A program made the position numbers and the translations under genes. The notes under the pieces are model-generated. The model searched no databases, was not told the DNA's origin, and worked only from the letters and a program-made list of their open reading frames with translations. Below are positions 40,587 through 47,864 of a stretch of 47,864 bases of DNA, one piece after another; the first letter of the stretch is position 1, and every line of letters begins with the position of its first letter. The stretch comes from Clostridia bacterium (GTDB lineage Bacteria > Bacillota > Clostridia > TANB77 > CAG-508): positions 1 to 47,864 of the forward strand of contig JAAWKD010000017.1 of the NCBI GenBank assembly GCA_022797215.1, written 5' to 3'.

Positions 40587-42959
40587 TTAGTCTTGATTAT
40601 TTTTCTTAAAGTTAACTATTATAGCATCATCATTATCAAAGAAAAACTTTGAATCAGATGTATCTGTTTGGATAGGATCTGCTTCACGACTAACATCATA
40701 ATTATCATTACTTGTAGTTGCTGCAGAGTAGTTACCTCTATTTTGTTTTAAGGCTCTTCTTGCAGCTGATTCTATATTGGAAATACCATTTGTAAACTTA
40801 GAGAAGTCATATTTTTTAATTTTTTGAGGTTCTTTATATTTTGCCTCCATAAAATCCACTTTTCCTTTATTTACCCAACTTTGACCATTAGTTTTCTTAA
40901 TCTTATAAATGACCTGCTTTCCTTTTAAAGCCATAATTTTGCCTGCTGCATAATTAGCTTTCCATTTGTATTCAATGTTTACTTTCTTAGGATCATATTC
41001 TGTTTTATCTGTATTATAAGAATTATTAAAGGTCCATTCTCTTTTATCTTGCATTGCAACTTCCCACCATTTAACATCATCAGGAGTAGCATTACCAAAG
41101 ATAAATTTATTAACTGTATTAGAGAGAATTAAGTCCTTATAATAATTTCCTCTAGCATCTGTATATACGTCACCTCTTAATTGTGATAAGTTTTGAGAGT
41201 CTAGTACAGTAGCTACTTTAAATTTACGATATAAAGTATAGATAGGCTCAGTAGCTTTGCAAATGTACGCTGGAAAGTCGTCAATATACAAGAAGTGAGG
41301 AATTCGATTACTGTCATTACCTGGTCTAGATAAAATAGATTGTTGCATTAATAAAATAAAGAATAGTCCAAAGGCTTTATGAGCAGTTTCTCCTAAATCT
41401 CCTCTACGAGTACATAGTAAAGTAATTTCTCCATTTTCTAAAATTTTATCATAACTTAAGTTGTTAGATCTGTTACATAAAATGGCTTTAACGCCTGGAT
41501 ACCTTAGTAAATTATCTAATACGGAGGATGCTGTGGTAACAGACCTTTTTGTATTAAATAAGTTTTTACCAGTTTTGTAAAAGTTATTTTCAAAGTACTT
41601 AATCAAAATACGATATTTCTCAGCCTTTTCAGGGATTTGTTTCATTTGTTCTACCATATCTTCTACAATAGTGAAATCTGTTAGCATATTAAGTAAGTCT
41701 TCCAAAGTAGGAAGCATACCATCATGTAGTAAAGGATACATTTCTTTTAAGAGGATAGATAAGTTTTCTGTAATTTGAATAGATTCATTTTCTCTAAAAG
41801 CAAGTTCTGTATCAGGTCTACTATGCATATATAATCCTTTAAGAACAGACGAAATTGCTACTCCAGTTTTAATAGGGTCTTCATAAATGAATGGGTTTAA
41901 TCCAGGAGAGTCTAAACGATTAGGATCAATTAGATGAACTGGAATTTGGTAATTATCAGCTACTTTTTTTATCTTTTCTACAGATTCATGTTCATCTGAA
42001 ATATAGGTAATTCCCATGTTACGATAAACAATTTTATCCCCTGAACTGCTGATAATCATTTTTTTCATATATGCTTTGTAAGTATCTAATTTTTCTGAAT
42101 TTGGAATTAACATATTCAAACTGAAATGCTCATTAATATATTCATTATCATAAGGACAATTTAATGTAGCAAGGCCTGTTTTCAAAGCGGTAAATCCCAT
42201 TTCTTTAGAAACTTCTTTAAAGAAAGATTTTCTTTCAATGTCTCTAGCAAGCATTGGTTCATAAACCATAGTAGTTTTACCAGAACCAGAGACACCAACA
42301 ATCAAGAAAGATTCAAAACGCTTACTTTCTGGAATACAAACATCTACACCACTTTCTGAGTCCACACACACTTTAACTTCACAGGTGTAGACGCCATGTG
42401 CTTCTTTGTCAGAAGTTAAACCAATTCCTGGATAATCAAAAATAGAATCACGAATATCTTTGGTATCATTAATCTTAAATAAGAGCCATTTTAATAATTT
42501 GTAAAAAGTAACTAAAGGAAAATATAATCCAATAGCTGTAAAGGCAGGTTTAAACAAGTAGTAAAAGTCTTGAGCAAATTCGGTATAATTTGGAACAGAT
42601 AATAGTCCAAGCCAAACTGCTTGATTAACCCATTGTACTACAGCTGATAAACCTACAATATAAAAGCAGACAATAAATGAGTGGAAAATTCTTAATTTAT
42701 TAACATCTGCTTTAGCATATTTTGAAGGACCAGAGAAGAAAAAAGCAAATGCTAAACAGGCTAGTGCTAAGAAATATTGAAGAGGTCCCCAATAAGAATA
42801 GGCCACACCTGTGAAAATAATAAAGAGTAGTTCCACTATTCTATCTATTACAATATAAGCTGAAATTAAAGTTAAGATGTAAGTTATAAAAGTATTTCTA
42901 TCAGTTTTTAAATATTTTAAAAAGTTATCTATTAATTTCAAAAAGTTCACCACTTTCAT
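40587..42959 (-). CDS. VirD4/TraG-like membrane ATPase without other conjugation genes
   Basis: A 790-aa protein with about four N-terminal membrane spans (25-50, 57-76, 92-110, 137-160), then an ATPase domain: Walker A VGVSGSGKTT (221-230), Walker B HFLYIDDFPAYI, and TVLDSQNLSQLRGDVYTDAR as in coupling proteins. The C-terminus is low-complexity and acidic. VirD4 proteins recruit DNA or proteins to a type IV secretion channel. No relaxase, VirB4 or VirB6 gene is nearby, and base composition is like the core. It contains no in-frame CGG. It may serve a cell-envelope or secretion function unique to the clade. Confidence 0.8.
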   Translation of the reverse strand: MKVVNFLKLIDNFLKYLKTDRNTFITYILTLISAYIVIDRIVELLFIIFTGVAYSYWGPLQYFLALACLAFAFFFSGPSKYAKADVNKLRIFHSFIVCFYIVGLSAVVQWVNQAVWLGLLSVPNYTEFAQDFYYLFKPAFTAIGLYFPLVTFYKLLKWLLFKINDTKDIRDSIFDYPGIGLTSDKEAHGVYTCEVKVCVDSESGVDVCIPESKRFESFLIVGVSGSGKTTMVYEPMLARDIERKSFFKEVSKEMGFTALKTGLATLNCPYDNEYINEHFSLNMLIPNSEKLDTYKAYMKKMIISSSGDKIVYRNMGITYISDEHESVEKIKKVADNYQIPVHLIDPNRLDSPGLNPFIYEDPIKTGVAISSVLKGLYMHSRPDTELAFRENESIQITENLSILLKEMYPLLHDGMLPTLEDLLNMLTDFTIVEDMVEQMKQIPEKAEKYRILIKYFENNFYKTGKNLFNTKRSVTTASSVLDNLLRYPGVKAILCNRSNNLSYDKILENGEITLLCTRRGDLGETAHKAFGLFFILLMQQSILSRPGNDSNRIPHFLYIDDFPAYICKATEPIYTLYRKFKVATVLDSQNLSQLRGDVYTDARGNYYKDLILSNTVNKFIFGNATPDDVKWWEVAMQDKREWTFNNSYNTDKTEYDPKKVNIEYKWKANYAAGKIMALKGKQVIYKIKKTNGQSWVNKGKVDFMEAKYKEPQKIKKYDFSKFTNGISNIESAARRALKQNRGNYSAATTSNDNYDVSREADPIQTDTSDSKFFFDNDDAIIVNFKKNNQD

Positions 42960-43112
42960 TTTATTCTAATTATACATATATATTATCCTATAAAATTAGG
43001 AAAAAAACAAGAGCTTTTGAGAAATTTGTTTGTTCGATTAGTGACGTTAGTTAAAAGGACATAAATAGATAAAACATTGAATAAAATAAAACAAAAAATG
43101 AGCGAGGAGAAA

Positions 43113-44759
43113 ATGAGAAAAAAACGAATAGAAAAAGAAAGTTTTATGAAGGGCGTTTTTGTCCTAATGGTATCTCAAATTCTAGTAAAGATTTTAGGAG
43201 TAGTTTATAAACTTTACTTAACGAATAGAGAAGGATTTGGAGATAAGGGAAATGCTATTTATAGTAGCGGATTTCAAATTTATGCATTATTTTTAACAGT
43301 TTCTTCAATAGGGGTGCCTAATGCAGTTTCAAAATTAATTTCTGAAAAAGTTGCAATAGGAGATCATAAAGGAGCTTATAAAATTTTTAAAATAGCACTG
43401 ATTACTTTTGGACTATTAGGTTTTGCGTGTAGCGTAATTTTATTTTTAGGAGCTAAAACCATTAGTCAAAGCTTTTTGCAAATACCAGAAGCAGAACTAA
43501 CTTTGGTAGCTCTATCACCTTCTATTTTCTTTGTATCCATTTCTTGTGTAATAAAAGGGTATTTTAATGGGAGAGAGAATCTAAAAGTAACAGCTAATTC
43601 TCAGACATTAGAGCAATTATTTAAAACAATTCTTTCTATTATACTAGTAGAGATTGTCAGCATTGCATCAGGAGTAGATACTACTATTATGGCAGCTGGT
43701 GCTAATTTGGCAACTACTTTAGCTACAATACTTTGCTTTAGCTATTTGTATCGTTATTACAAAAGCTTTAAAAAAGAAATCGCATGGGAAATTAAAAATA
43801 CAGTTAATCACCAGCCAACTAGAATACGTAGAACATTAAAGGAAATCTTATCAGTTTCCATTCCGATGTCTATAACAGGAATTATGGGTACAATTAATAA
43901 AAATATAGATTCTATGACAGTAGTAAGAGGACTAAAGACATTTTTAAGTGAAGAGATGGCCAAAATAGAATACGGAATTTTAAGTGGAAAAGTAGATACA
44001 TTAGTAACACTTCCTATGTCTTTTAATATGGCATTTGCTACAGCCTTAGTTCCTTCCATTTCGTCAGCAAAGGCTGTAGGGGATATAGCAACTATTCGAA
44101 AAAGAGTATCATTTTCTATTCTAATTACAATTTTAATCGGATTGCCTTTTATGGTAGGAATGATTCTATTTGCAGAACCAATTTTGAAATTATTATTTCC
44201 GAATGCAACTTCTGGAAGTTTTATTTATCAAATTAGCTGTTTAAGTATAATTTTCATTGTTTTAGAGCAAACTATATGTGGAACTTTACATGGATTAGGA
44301 AAAATGATGCTACCTGCAATTAGTTTAGGAGTGGGTGTTATTGTAAAATTAATTCTTAATCTGCTATTAATACCAATTAATCCACAGGAATTTATTTTAG
44401 GAGGTACAGCTGGCGCTGCATTTGCCACAGCAGTCTGCCATATGGTATCAGTAATAATCCAATTTTATGTTTTAAAAAGAGAAATTAGGTTAAAATTAGA
44501 TTATAAAAAATTTGTAATAAAACCATTTATAGCAGTCATTATAATGGGAGTTATTTCATATCAATCATATTTATTCTTATTATCAAGAATAGCAAGTAGT
44601 AAGTTAAGTACAATATTAGGGTTAGGAATAGCTGTTATTATTTACTTAATTATGCTAGTTATACTAAAAGTTTTCTCAGAAGAAGAATATCATATGATAC
44701 CATATGGAAAAAAGTTTTATGATTTTTTCAAAAAGCCTAGGCTGTATGGAAAACGCTGA
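43113..44759 (+). CDS. SpoVB/MurJ-type polysaccharide flippase
   Basis: A 548-aa protein with about 14 membrane spans of the MATE/MVF superfamily (KGVFVLMVSQILVKILGVVY, ISSIGVPNAVSKLISEK-like start). SpoVB in B. subtilis acts in spore cortex synthesis, and other members flip lipid-linked sugars. ATG at 43113 has GAGGAG upstream; the TTG at 43077 and ATG at 43098 lack it. Function could be cortex or cell-wall lipid II transport. Confidence 0.88.
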   Translation: MRKKRIEKESFMKGVFVLMVSQILVKILGVVYKLYLTNREGFGDKGNAIYSSGFQIYALFLTVSSIGVPNAVSKLISEKVAIGDHKGAYKIFKIALITFGLLGFACSVILFLGAKTISQSFLQIPEAELTLVALSPSIFFVSISCVIKGYFNGRENLKVTANSQTLEQLFKTILSIILVEIVSIASGVDTTIMAAGANLATTLATILCFSYLYRYYKSFKKEIAWEIKNTVNHQPTRIRRTLKEILSVSIPMSITGIMGTINKNIDSMTVVRGLKTFLSEEMAKIEYGILSGKVDTLVTLPMSFNMAFATALVPSISSAKAVGDIATIRKRVSFSILITILIGLPFMVGMILFAEPILKLLFPNATSGSFIYQISCLSIIFIVLEQTICGTLHGLGKMMLPAISLGVGVIVKLILNLLLIPINPQEFILGGTAGAAFATAVCHMVSVIIQFYVLKREIRLKLDYKKFVIKPFIAVIIMGVISYQSYLFLLSRIASSKLSTILGLGIAVIIYLIMLVILKVFSEEEYHMIPYGKKFYDFFKKPRLYGKR

Positions 44760-44859
44760 ATGGCGCCTAAATAGGGAATTTGAAGAAGGAGAAGCGGGAA
44801 AAACTTACAATAAACTAGGTTTGAGCCAAAAAAATAAAAAGAAAAAAGAAGGATTTTAG
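44746..44859 (+). CDS. Possible 37-aa charged protein overlapping the flippase end
   Basis: A short frame, M-E-N-A-E-W-R-L-N-R, then EFEEGEAGKTYNKLGLSQ and a KNKKKK tail. It overlaps the flippase stop by 14 bases. The amino-acid composition looks protein-like, and similar tiny lysine-rich proteins occur, but there is no clear ribosome site. Weak support. Confidence 0.3.
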   Translation: MENAEWRLNREFEEGEAGKTYNKLGLSQKNKKKKEGF

Positions 44860-44930
44860 GAAAGAATGACGAATAATGATATTAGTAGAAGAAGTTCTAC
44901 ATATTCAAAATCTTATAGGAGGTATGTGAA

Positions 44931-45209
44931 ATGAACAAATCAGAATTAATCGCAGCTATGGCAGCTAAAACAGGAGCAACAAAGAAAGATGCTGAAGCAG
45001 CATTAAACGCATTCACAAGCGTTGTAACAGACACGTTAGTAAAAGGAGACAAAGTTCAATTAGTTGGATTTGGATCTTTTGAAGTAAGAAAAAGAGCTGC
45101 TAGAAAAGGAAGAAACCCACAAACTAAAGAAGAAATCAAAATTCCTGCATCTAAAGCACCTGTATTCAAAGCTGGAAAAGCATTAAAAGATTTAGTAAAC
45201 AAAAAATAA
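44931..45209 (+). CDS. hup: HU-family DNA-binding protein
   Basis: A 92-aa protein: [40 protein letters not shown] and [12 protein letters not shown] are the HU arm and core. It bends and compacts DNA as a dimer. AGGAGG lies nine bases upstream. Codon choice (many GCA, GCT and AAA) fits high expression. Confidence 0.97.
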   Translation: MNKSELIAAMAAKTGATKKDAEAALNAFTSVVTDTLVKGDKVQLVGFGSFEVRKRAARKGRNPQTKEEIKIPASKAPVFKAGKALKDLVNKK

Positions 45210-45245
45210 TCTGAAATTTATATAAATTATATGAATTCATATCAA

Positions 45246-45282
45246 AAAGAAAGAGTCTCAAAAGAAACTCTTTCTTTTTTCT
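45246..45282 (+). terminator. Terminator of the HU gene
   Basis: A perfect 11-bp stem (45246-45256 with 45267-45277) with a 10-base loop and a T-run. Confidence 0.88.
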
Positions 45283-45535
45283 ATTTCATTAGTTATTGCA
45301 TATAGTGGCTAATAGTTTTGCATAAGCAGTTTCATTACACGTACAGCTCCTTTTTAGCTCTCATAACAATTCATATTTTTATAATAAGAGTAAAAAAGAT
45401 CCCCCTTTACAGTGAAATGGGAGGCCTTTTGGGAAAGGTTAGCTATACACTGTTGCAGGTAGTTACTTGGTAGATGTTGTTGCTCATGGCTTGTTAATAA
45501 TATTTATATTTTCTCCTCGTAATATACTTCGTTTT
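45283..45535. other. Intergenic stretch without a recognised gene
   Basis: About 250 bases between HU and the leftward unidentified gene. It contains GGGAGGCC-rich stretches at about 45,418-45,440 that are more GC-rich than the surroundings, but I see no frame longer than a few dozen codons, no clear RNA motif and no terminator-like hairpin for the leftward gene. It could hold the rest of a decayed element. Confidence 0.4.
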
Positions 45536-46747
45536 TTATCTTTTTATATCTTTTCTACTATAATCAAAATCTCCATATTTTGTCCTTGCGAATAATTGAT
45601 GCATTTGCCCATAAATTGTTCCAGGACATCTATCTAAGACTTTTTCGATATGTTGTTTTACCTGTTCTGAATGCATACCATTTGTTCTTATAAATACATC
45701 ATTTCCAATATTAATACTTTCTCCTTTTTTAAAATGCTTATTTCCAATTAGTATTCCATCATCTAAATATTCGATTGTATGACTACTATTTTTAAGCATT
45801 ACACCACAGCCATGTGGTGTTAGAGTAATTTGTTTTTCTTTTAATTTTATTGTGTTTTTAAAAGATAAATCAGGATGGACTAAATAAATGTCGTTTCCAG
45901 GTGCAGTTAATAAAGTAAAGTTTTCTTGTTCCCATTGACAACCTATACATATAGCATTTTTAGTAGGCATTCCGTAATGACTTAAATTAATAACTTCTTC
46001 ACCCGCCAATTCACCTAAAACAGCATTACAAAAATATCTGTTTCTATCTTTATTTATTCTTTGTAATATATTAGCTAATTCTGAAAATTGATCAGCTTTT
46101 TTTCCATAGATATATCTTAAATATCTATTTTCTTTATCATCATATATTGTTTGAATATCATCATAATACCAGTTGCCTTCTACAGGATATAAGCCATATT
46201 TTAAATTATCTTTTTTAAATTCTATTGCAGAAGCATGAACTATCATATATTGACCTTTGGGAAGTTTAGAATTTTCTCCATTTTGCTCTGCAAAAATTAT
46301 AAAATGATTTCCTACATTATAATTCCAATAAAATTTATCTACTCTTTTTAAATCAATTGAATCTAATATTTGTGATGGAAGATGTGTAGTTACATATTTT
46401 AAATATGTTTCTCTATGTGCCATAACCTTATCTAATCTGTTTTTAAATTCTTGAACGGTTATTTCGTGTTTTAATCTATACACTGTAGTGCCACAAACAT
46501 TTACTGTTGCATCTACAGGGATAAATGGGATATCAGAATCCCATGAATAGCAAGCACCTGTATAAAATCCTCCTAACATTCTTGTGCCATTTTGTGCTAT
46601 TCCTAAATCAGGCATTGTATATATCATACTTTCTTTTTGAGTTCTAGATAATTGTGTTCCTACTTTACTTAATAATTTTGATGTCATTTCTAAGTGCTTT
46701 AATATTTCTTTTTGAGTATTATCATTTAATGAAAAATTTGTTACCAT
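45536..46747 (-). CDS. Unidentified 403-aa protein
   Basis: I do not recognise the family. There is no signal peptide or membrane span. The sequence mixes helices and strands. A stretch NVGNHFIIFAEQ followed by GQYMIVHASAIEF distantly resembles the GNHFIE part of RtcB ligases, but the other RtcB metal ligands are not evident, so I do not call it that. The ATG at 46747 has AAAGGGA nine bases upstream and is preferred over the ATG at 46786. It lies directly downstream of the LysR gene on the same strand and may be its target. Confidence 0.55.
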   Translation of the reverse strand: MVTNFSLNDNTQKEILKHLEMTSKLLSKVGTQLSRTQKESMIYTMPDLGIAQNGTRMLGGFYTGACYSWDSDIPFIPVDATVNVCGTTVYRLKHEITVQEFKNRLDKVMAHRETYLKYVTTHLPSQILDSIDLKRVDKFYWNYNVGNHFIIFAEQNGENSKLPKGQYMIVHASAIEFKKDNLKYGLYPVEGNWYYDDIQTIYDDKENRYLRYIYGKKADQFSELANILQRINKDRNRYFCNAVLGELAGEEVINLSHYGMPTKNAICIGCQWEQENFTLLTAPGNDIYLVHPDLSFKNTIKLKEKQITLTPHGCGVMLKNSSHTIEYLDDGILIGNKHFKKGESINIGNDVFIRTNGMHSEQVKQHIEKVLDRCPGTIYGQMHQLFARTKYGDFDYSRKDIKR

Positions 46748-46851
46748 ACTAAAATTCCCTTTTATAATAAATTTGACTTCCATCAATTTAATTATAAAAG
46801 GGGATTGGTATTATGTAAAATACATATTTGTTTGCGAAGTATAACTTCAAG

Positions 46852-47730
46852 TTATATTTTGCAATTACTTTTTAAGATTTCAATAAAATCCTTTAATTCT
46901 TTAAAATTATTATTAACATTATAATACAAACCAAATTCTGCATTTGAAAGTGAAAAACCAACATCTAAAACGCATAATTCATTATTTGCTAGTTTCTCTT
47001 CTACATATTCTTTTGTTATAACAGTTATTATATCTTTAACCTTTAATAATTCAAGCATTGCAGTATAATTTACATTATCAACATTGATTGTATCATTTTT
47101 GTTATATTCAAGCTCTTTTATCAAATTTTCATACGCACTAGAAAACTTTTTTAATGTATAAATTGTTGTATTTCTTAAATCTTTTTTAGAAAGTTTTTTA
47201 TTTAGGTATTTTGAATTAGCATTTACAATAAATACATCATGTAACTCTCCAATTTTTATAAATTTAATTTCTTTTTGATTATATAATTCACCACTATATT
47301 TTTTAGAGAATGCAAGATCTATTTTTTGTTTTTCTAACATTGAAAACATATTTTCCGCTGTTAATTGATGTATGTTAATAATATTATTCTGATGGCTTTC
47401 ATAGAATTTAGAAATTGCACTATTATAAATTTTGCTAGGCATATTTACATGTACACCTAAATTTATTTGTTTATGAATATTAAATATATCTTCTGATTTT
47501 GAAAGGATATCAATAGAACCATCTATTTGTAAATATAGCTTTTTGCCATTCTCATTTAATATCATTCCATATTTACTTCTTTTAAACAATTGTACATTTA
47601 ATTCATTTTCTAGATTTTTGATATGTTTTGTTATTACAGGTTGCGAAATATGTAAAACTTCACTTGCTTTTGTTAAGTTTTCTTCATCTGCTACAATTTT
47701 AAATATTCTATATAGTTCAAAATCTATCAT
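46852..47730 (-). CDS. LysR-family transcriptional regulator
   Basis: A 292-aa protein: an N-terminal winged HTH (FELYRIFKIVADEENLTKAS, then LHISQPVITKHIKNLE) and a substrate-binding domain with periplasmic-binding-like fold. AAGGAG precedes the ATG. Known: LysR proteins usually activate a divergently transcribed neighbour and repress themselves. The palindrome at 47,779-47,818 lies in the presumed divergent control region, with the next gene beyond the window end. The inducer is unknown. Confidence 0.92.
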   Translation of the reverse strand: MIDFELYRIFKIVADEENLTKASEVLHISQPVITKHIKNLENELNVQLFKRSKYGMILNENGKKLYLQIDGSIDILSKSEDIFNIHKQINLGVHVNMPSKIYNSAISKFYESHQNNIINIHQLTAENMFSMLEKQKIDLAFSKKYSGELYNQKEIKFIKIGELHDVFIVNANSKYLNKKLSKKDLRNTTIYTLKKFSSAYENLIKELEYNKNDTINVDNVNYTAMLELLKVKDIITVITKEYVEEKLANNELCVLDVGFSLSNAEFGLYYNVNNNFKELKDFIEILKSNCKI

Positions 47731-47778
47731 GTATTTCTCCTTCTAATTAAAATGAAAATTAGATATTTGGTACTATAA

Positions 47779-47818
47779 AAGTGTAATTGATAATCATATA
47801 AATGATTAACTTTACACT
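47779..47818. promoter_or_regulatory. Palindromic control site upstream of the LysR gene
   Basis: Inverted repeat AAGTGTAA/TTACACTT enclosing a smaller TTGATAATCAT/ATGATTAA palindrome. A dyad in front of a LysR gene fits its binding site. Confidence 0.5.
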
Positions 47819-47864
47819 TATTTTTATTTATAATAAGAAAGGTAATTGGTCTAACGTTGGAAAT

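Noticed and set aside
45536..46747. RtcB-type RNA ligase call
   Set aside because: Only a faint GNHFI similarity; the remaining metal-binding motifs are not found.
1..47864. CRISPR arrays, rRNA or tRNA genes
   Set aside because: No regularly spaced repeats, no rRNA core sequences and no cloverleaf with T-loop consensus were seen on either strand.

Overview
The window is very AT-rich, low-GC Firmicutes DNA and most probably comes from an uncultured, anaerobic, spore-forming member of the Clostridia. The evidence is sporulation genes (yqfC, yqfD, a SpoVB-type flippase), a three-subunit [FeFe]-hydrogenase of the HydABC type, putative Spo0A boxes, and gene order typical of Firmicutes (ybeY-dgkA, era-yqzL-recO, rpsB-tsf). 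I could not fix the genus.

Positions 1 to about 11,630 are accessory. They hold an ECF sigma/anti-sigma pair, two membrane proteins, a regulatory block (two XRE repressors, an AbrB-like protein, a stand-alone receiver domain) and a mobile-element module. The module has a Tn916-Orf7-like sigma factor behind a structured leader, a small helical protein, a long structured non-coding stretch, a MazF-like protein, a resolvase-like protein that lacks its catalytic serine, and two tandem large serine recombinases. Its right end truncates a polysaccharide deacetylase, of which only the 3' part remains (11,630-12,025).

From 12,052 to 18,723 lie yqfC-yqfD, a small variable island (13.6-16.1 kb), ybeY, a DGK-PAP2 fusion and a DUF3048 protein. 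From 18.8 to 24.3 kb is the hydrogenase cluster, whose promoter carries a Spo0A-box match. From 24.3 to 30.6 kb come era, yqzL, recO, a histidine phosphatase, two glycosyltransferases (one GpgS-like), pth and an RNase E/G. From 30.6 to 45.2 kb come an orphan Phd-type antitoxin, an acyl-CoA synthetase, rpsB-tsf, a GC-rich foreign-looking small gene, an EEP nuclease-fold protein, a polytopic protein, two pseudouridine synthases, a winged-helix protein facing a VirD4/TraG-like ATPase, a SpoVB-like flippase and HU. The last 2.6 kb holds an unidentified protein and a LysR regulator.

The main discovery is translational. Six genes (two large serine recombinases, a membrane protein, a DUF4160 protein, a glycosyltransferase and the normally essential pth) are each split by a +1 frameshift, and every break lies exactly at an in-frame CGG codon. 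In every case, reading the four bases CGGN as one glycine, or skipping the C, restores the frame and puts glycine where the family or a paralogue has glycine. In a reading of the other recognised AT-rich genes by eye I found no in-frame CGG. The single other one lies in the GC-rich foreign-looking gene at 35,034. This points to a genome-wide recoding rule, CGGN read as Gly or +1 hopping at an unassigned CGG codon, rather than six independent pseudogenes.
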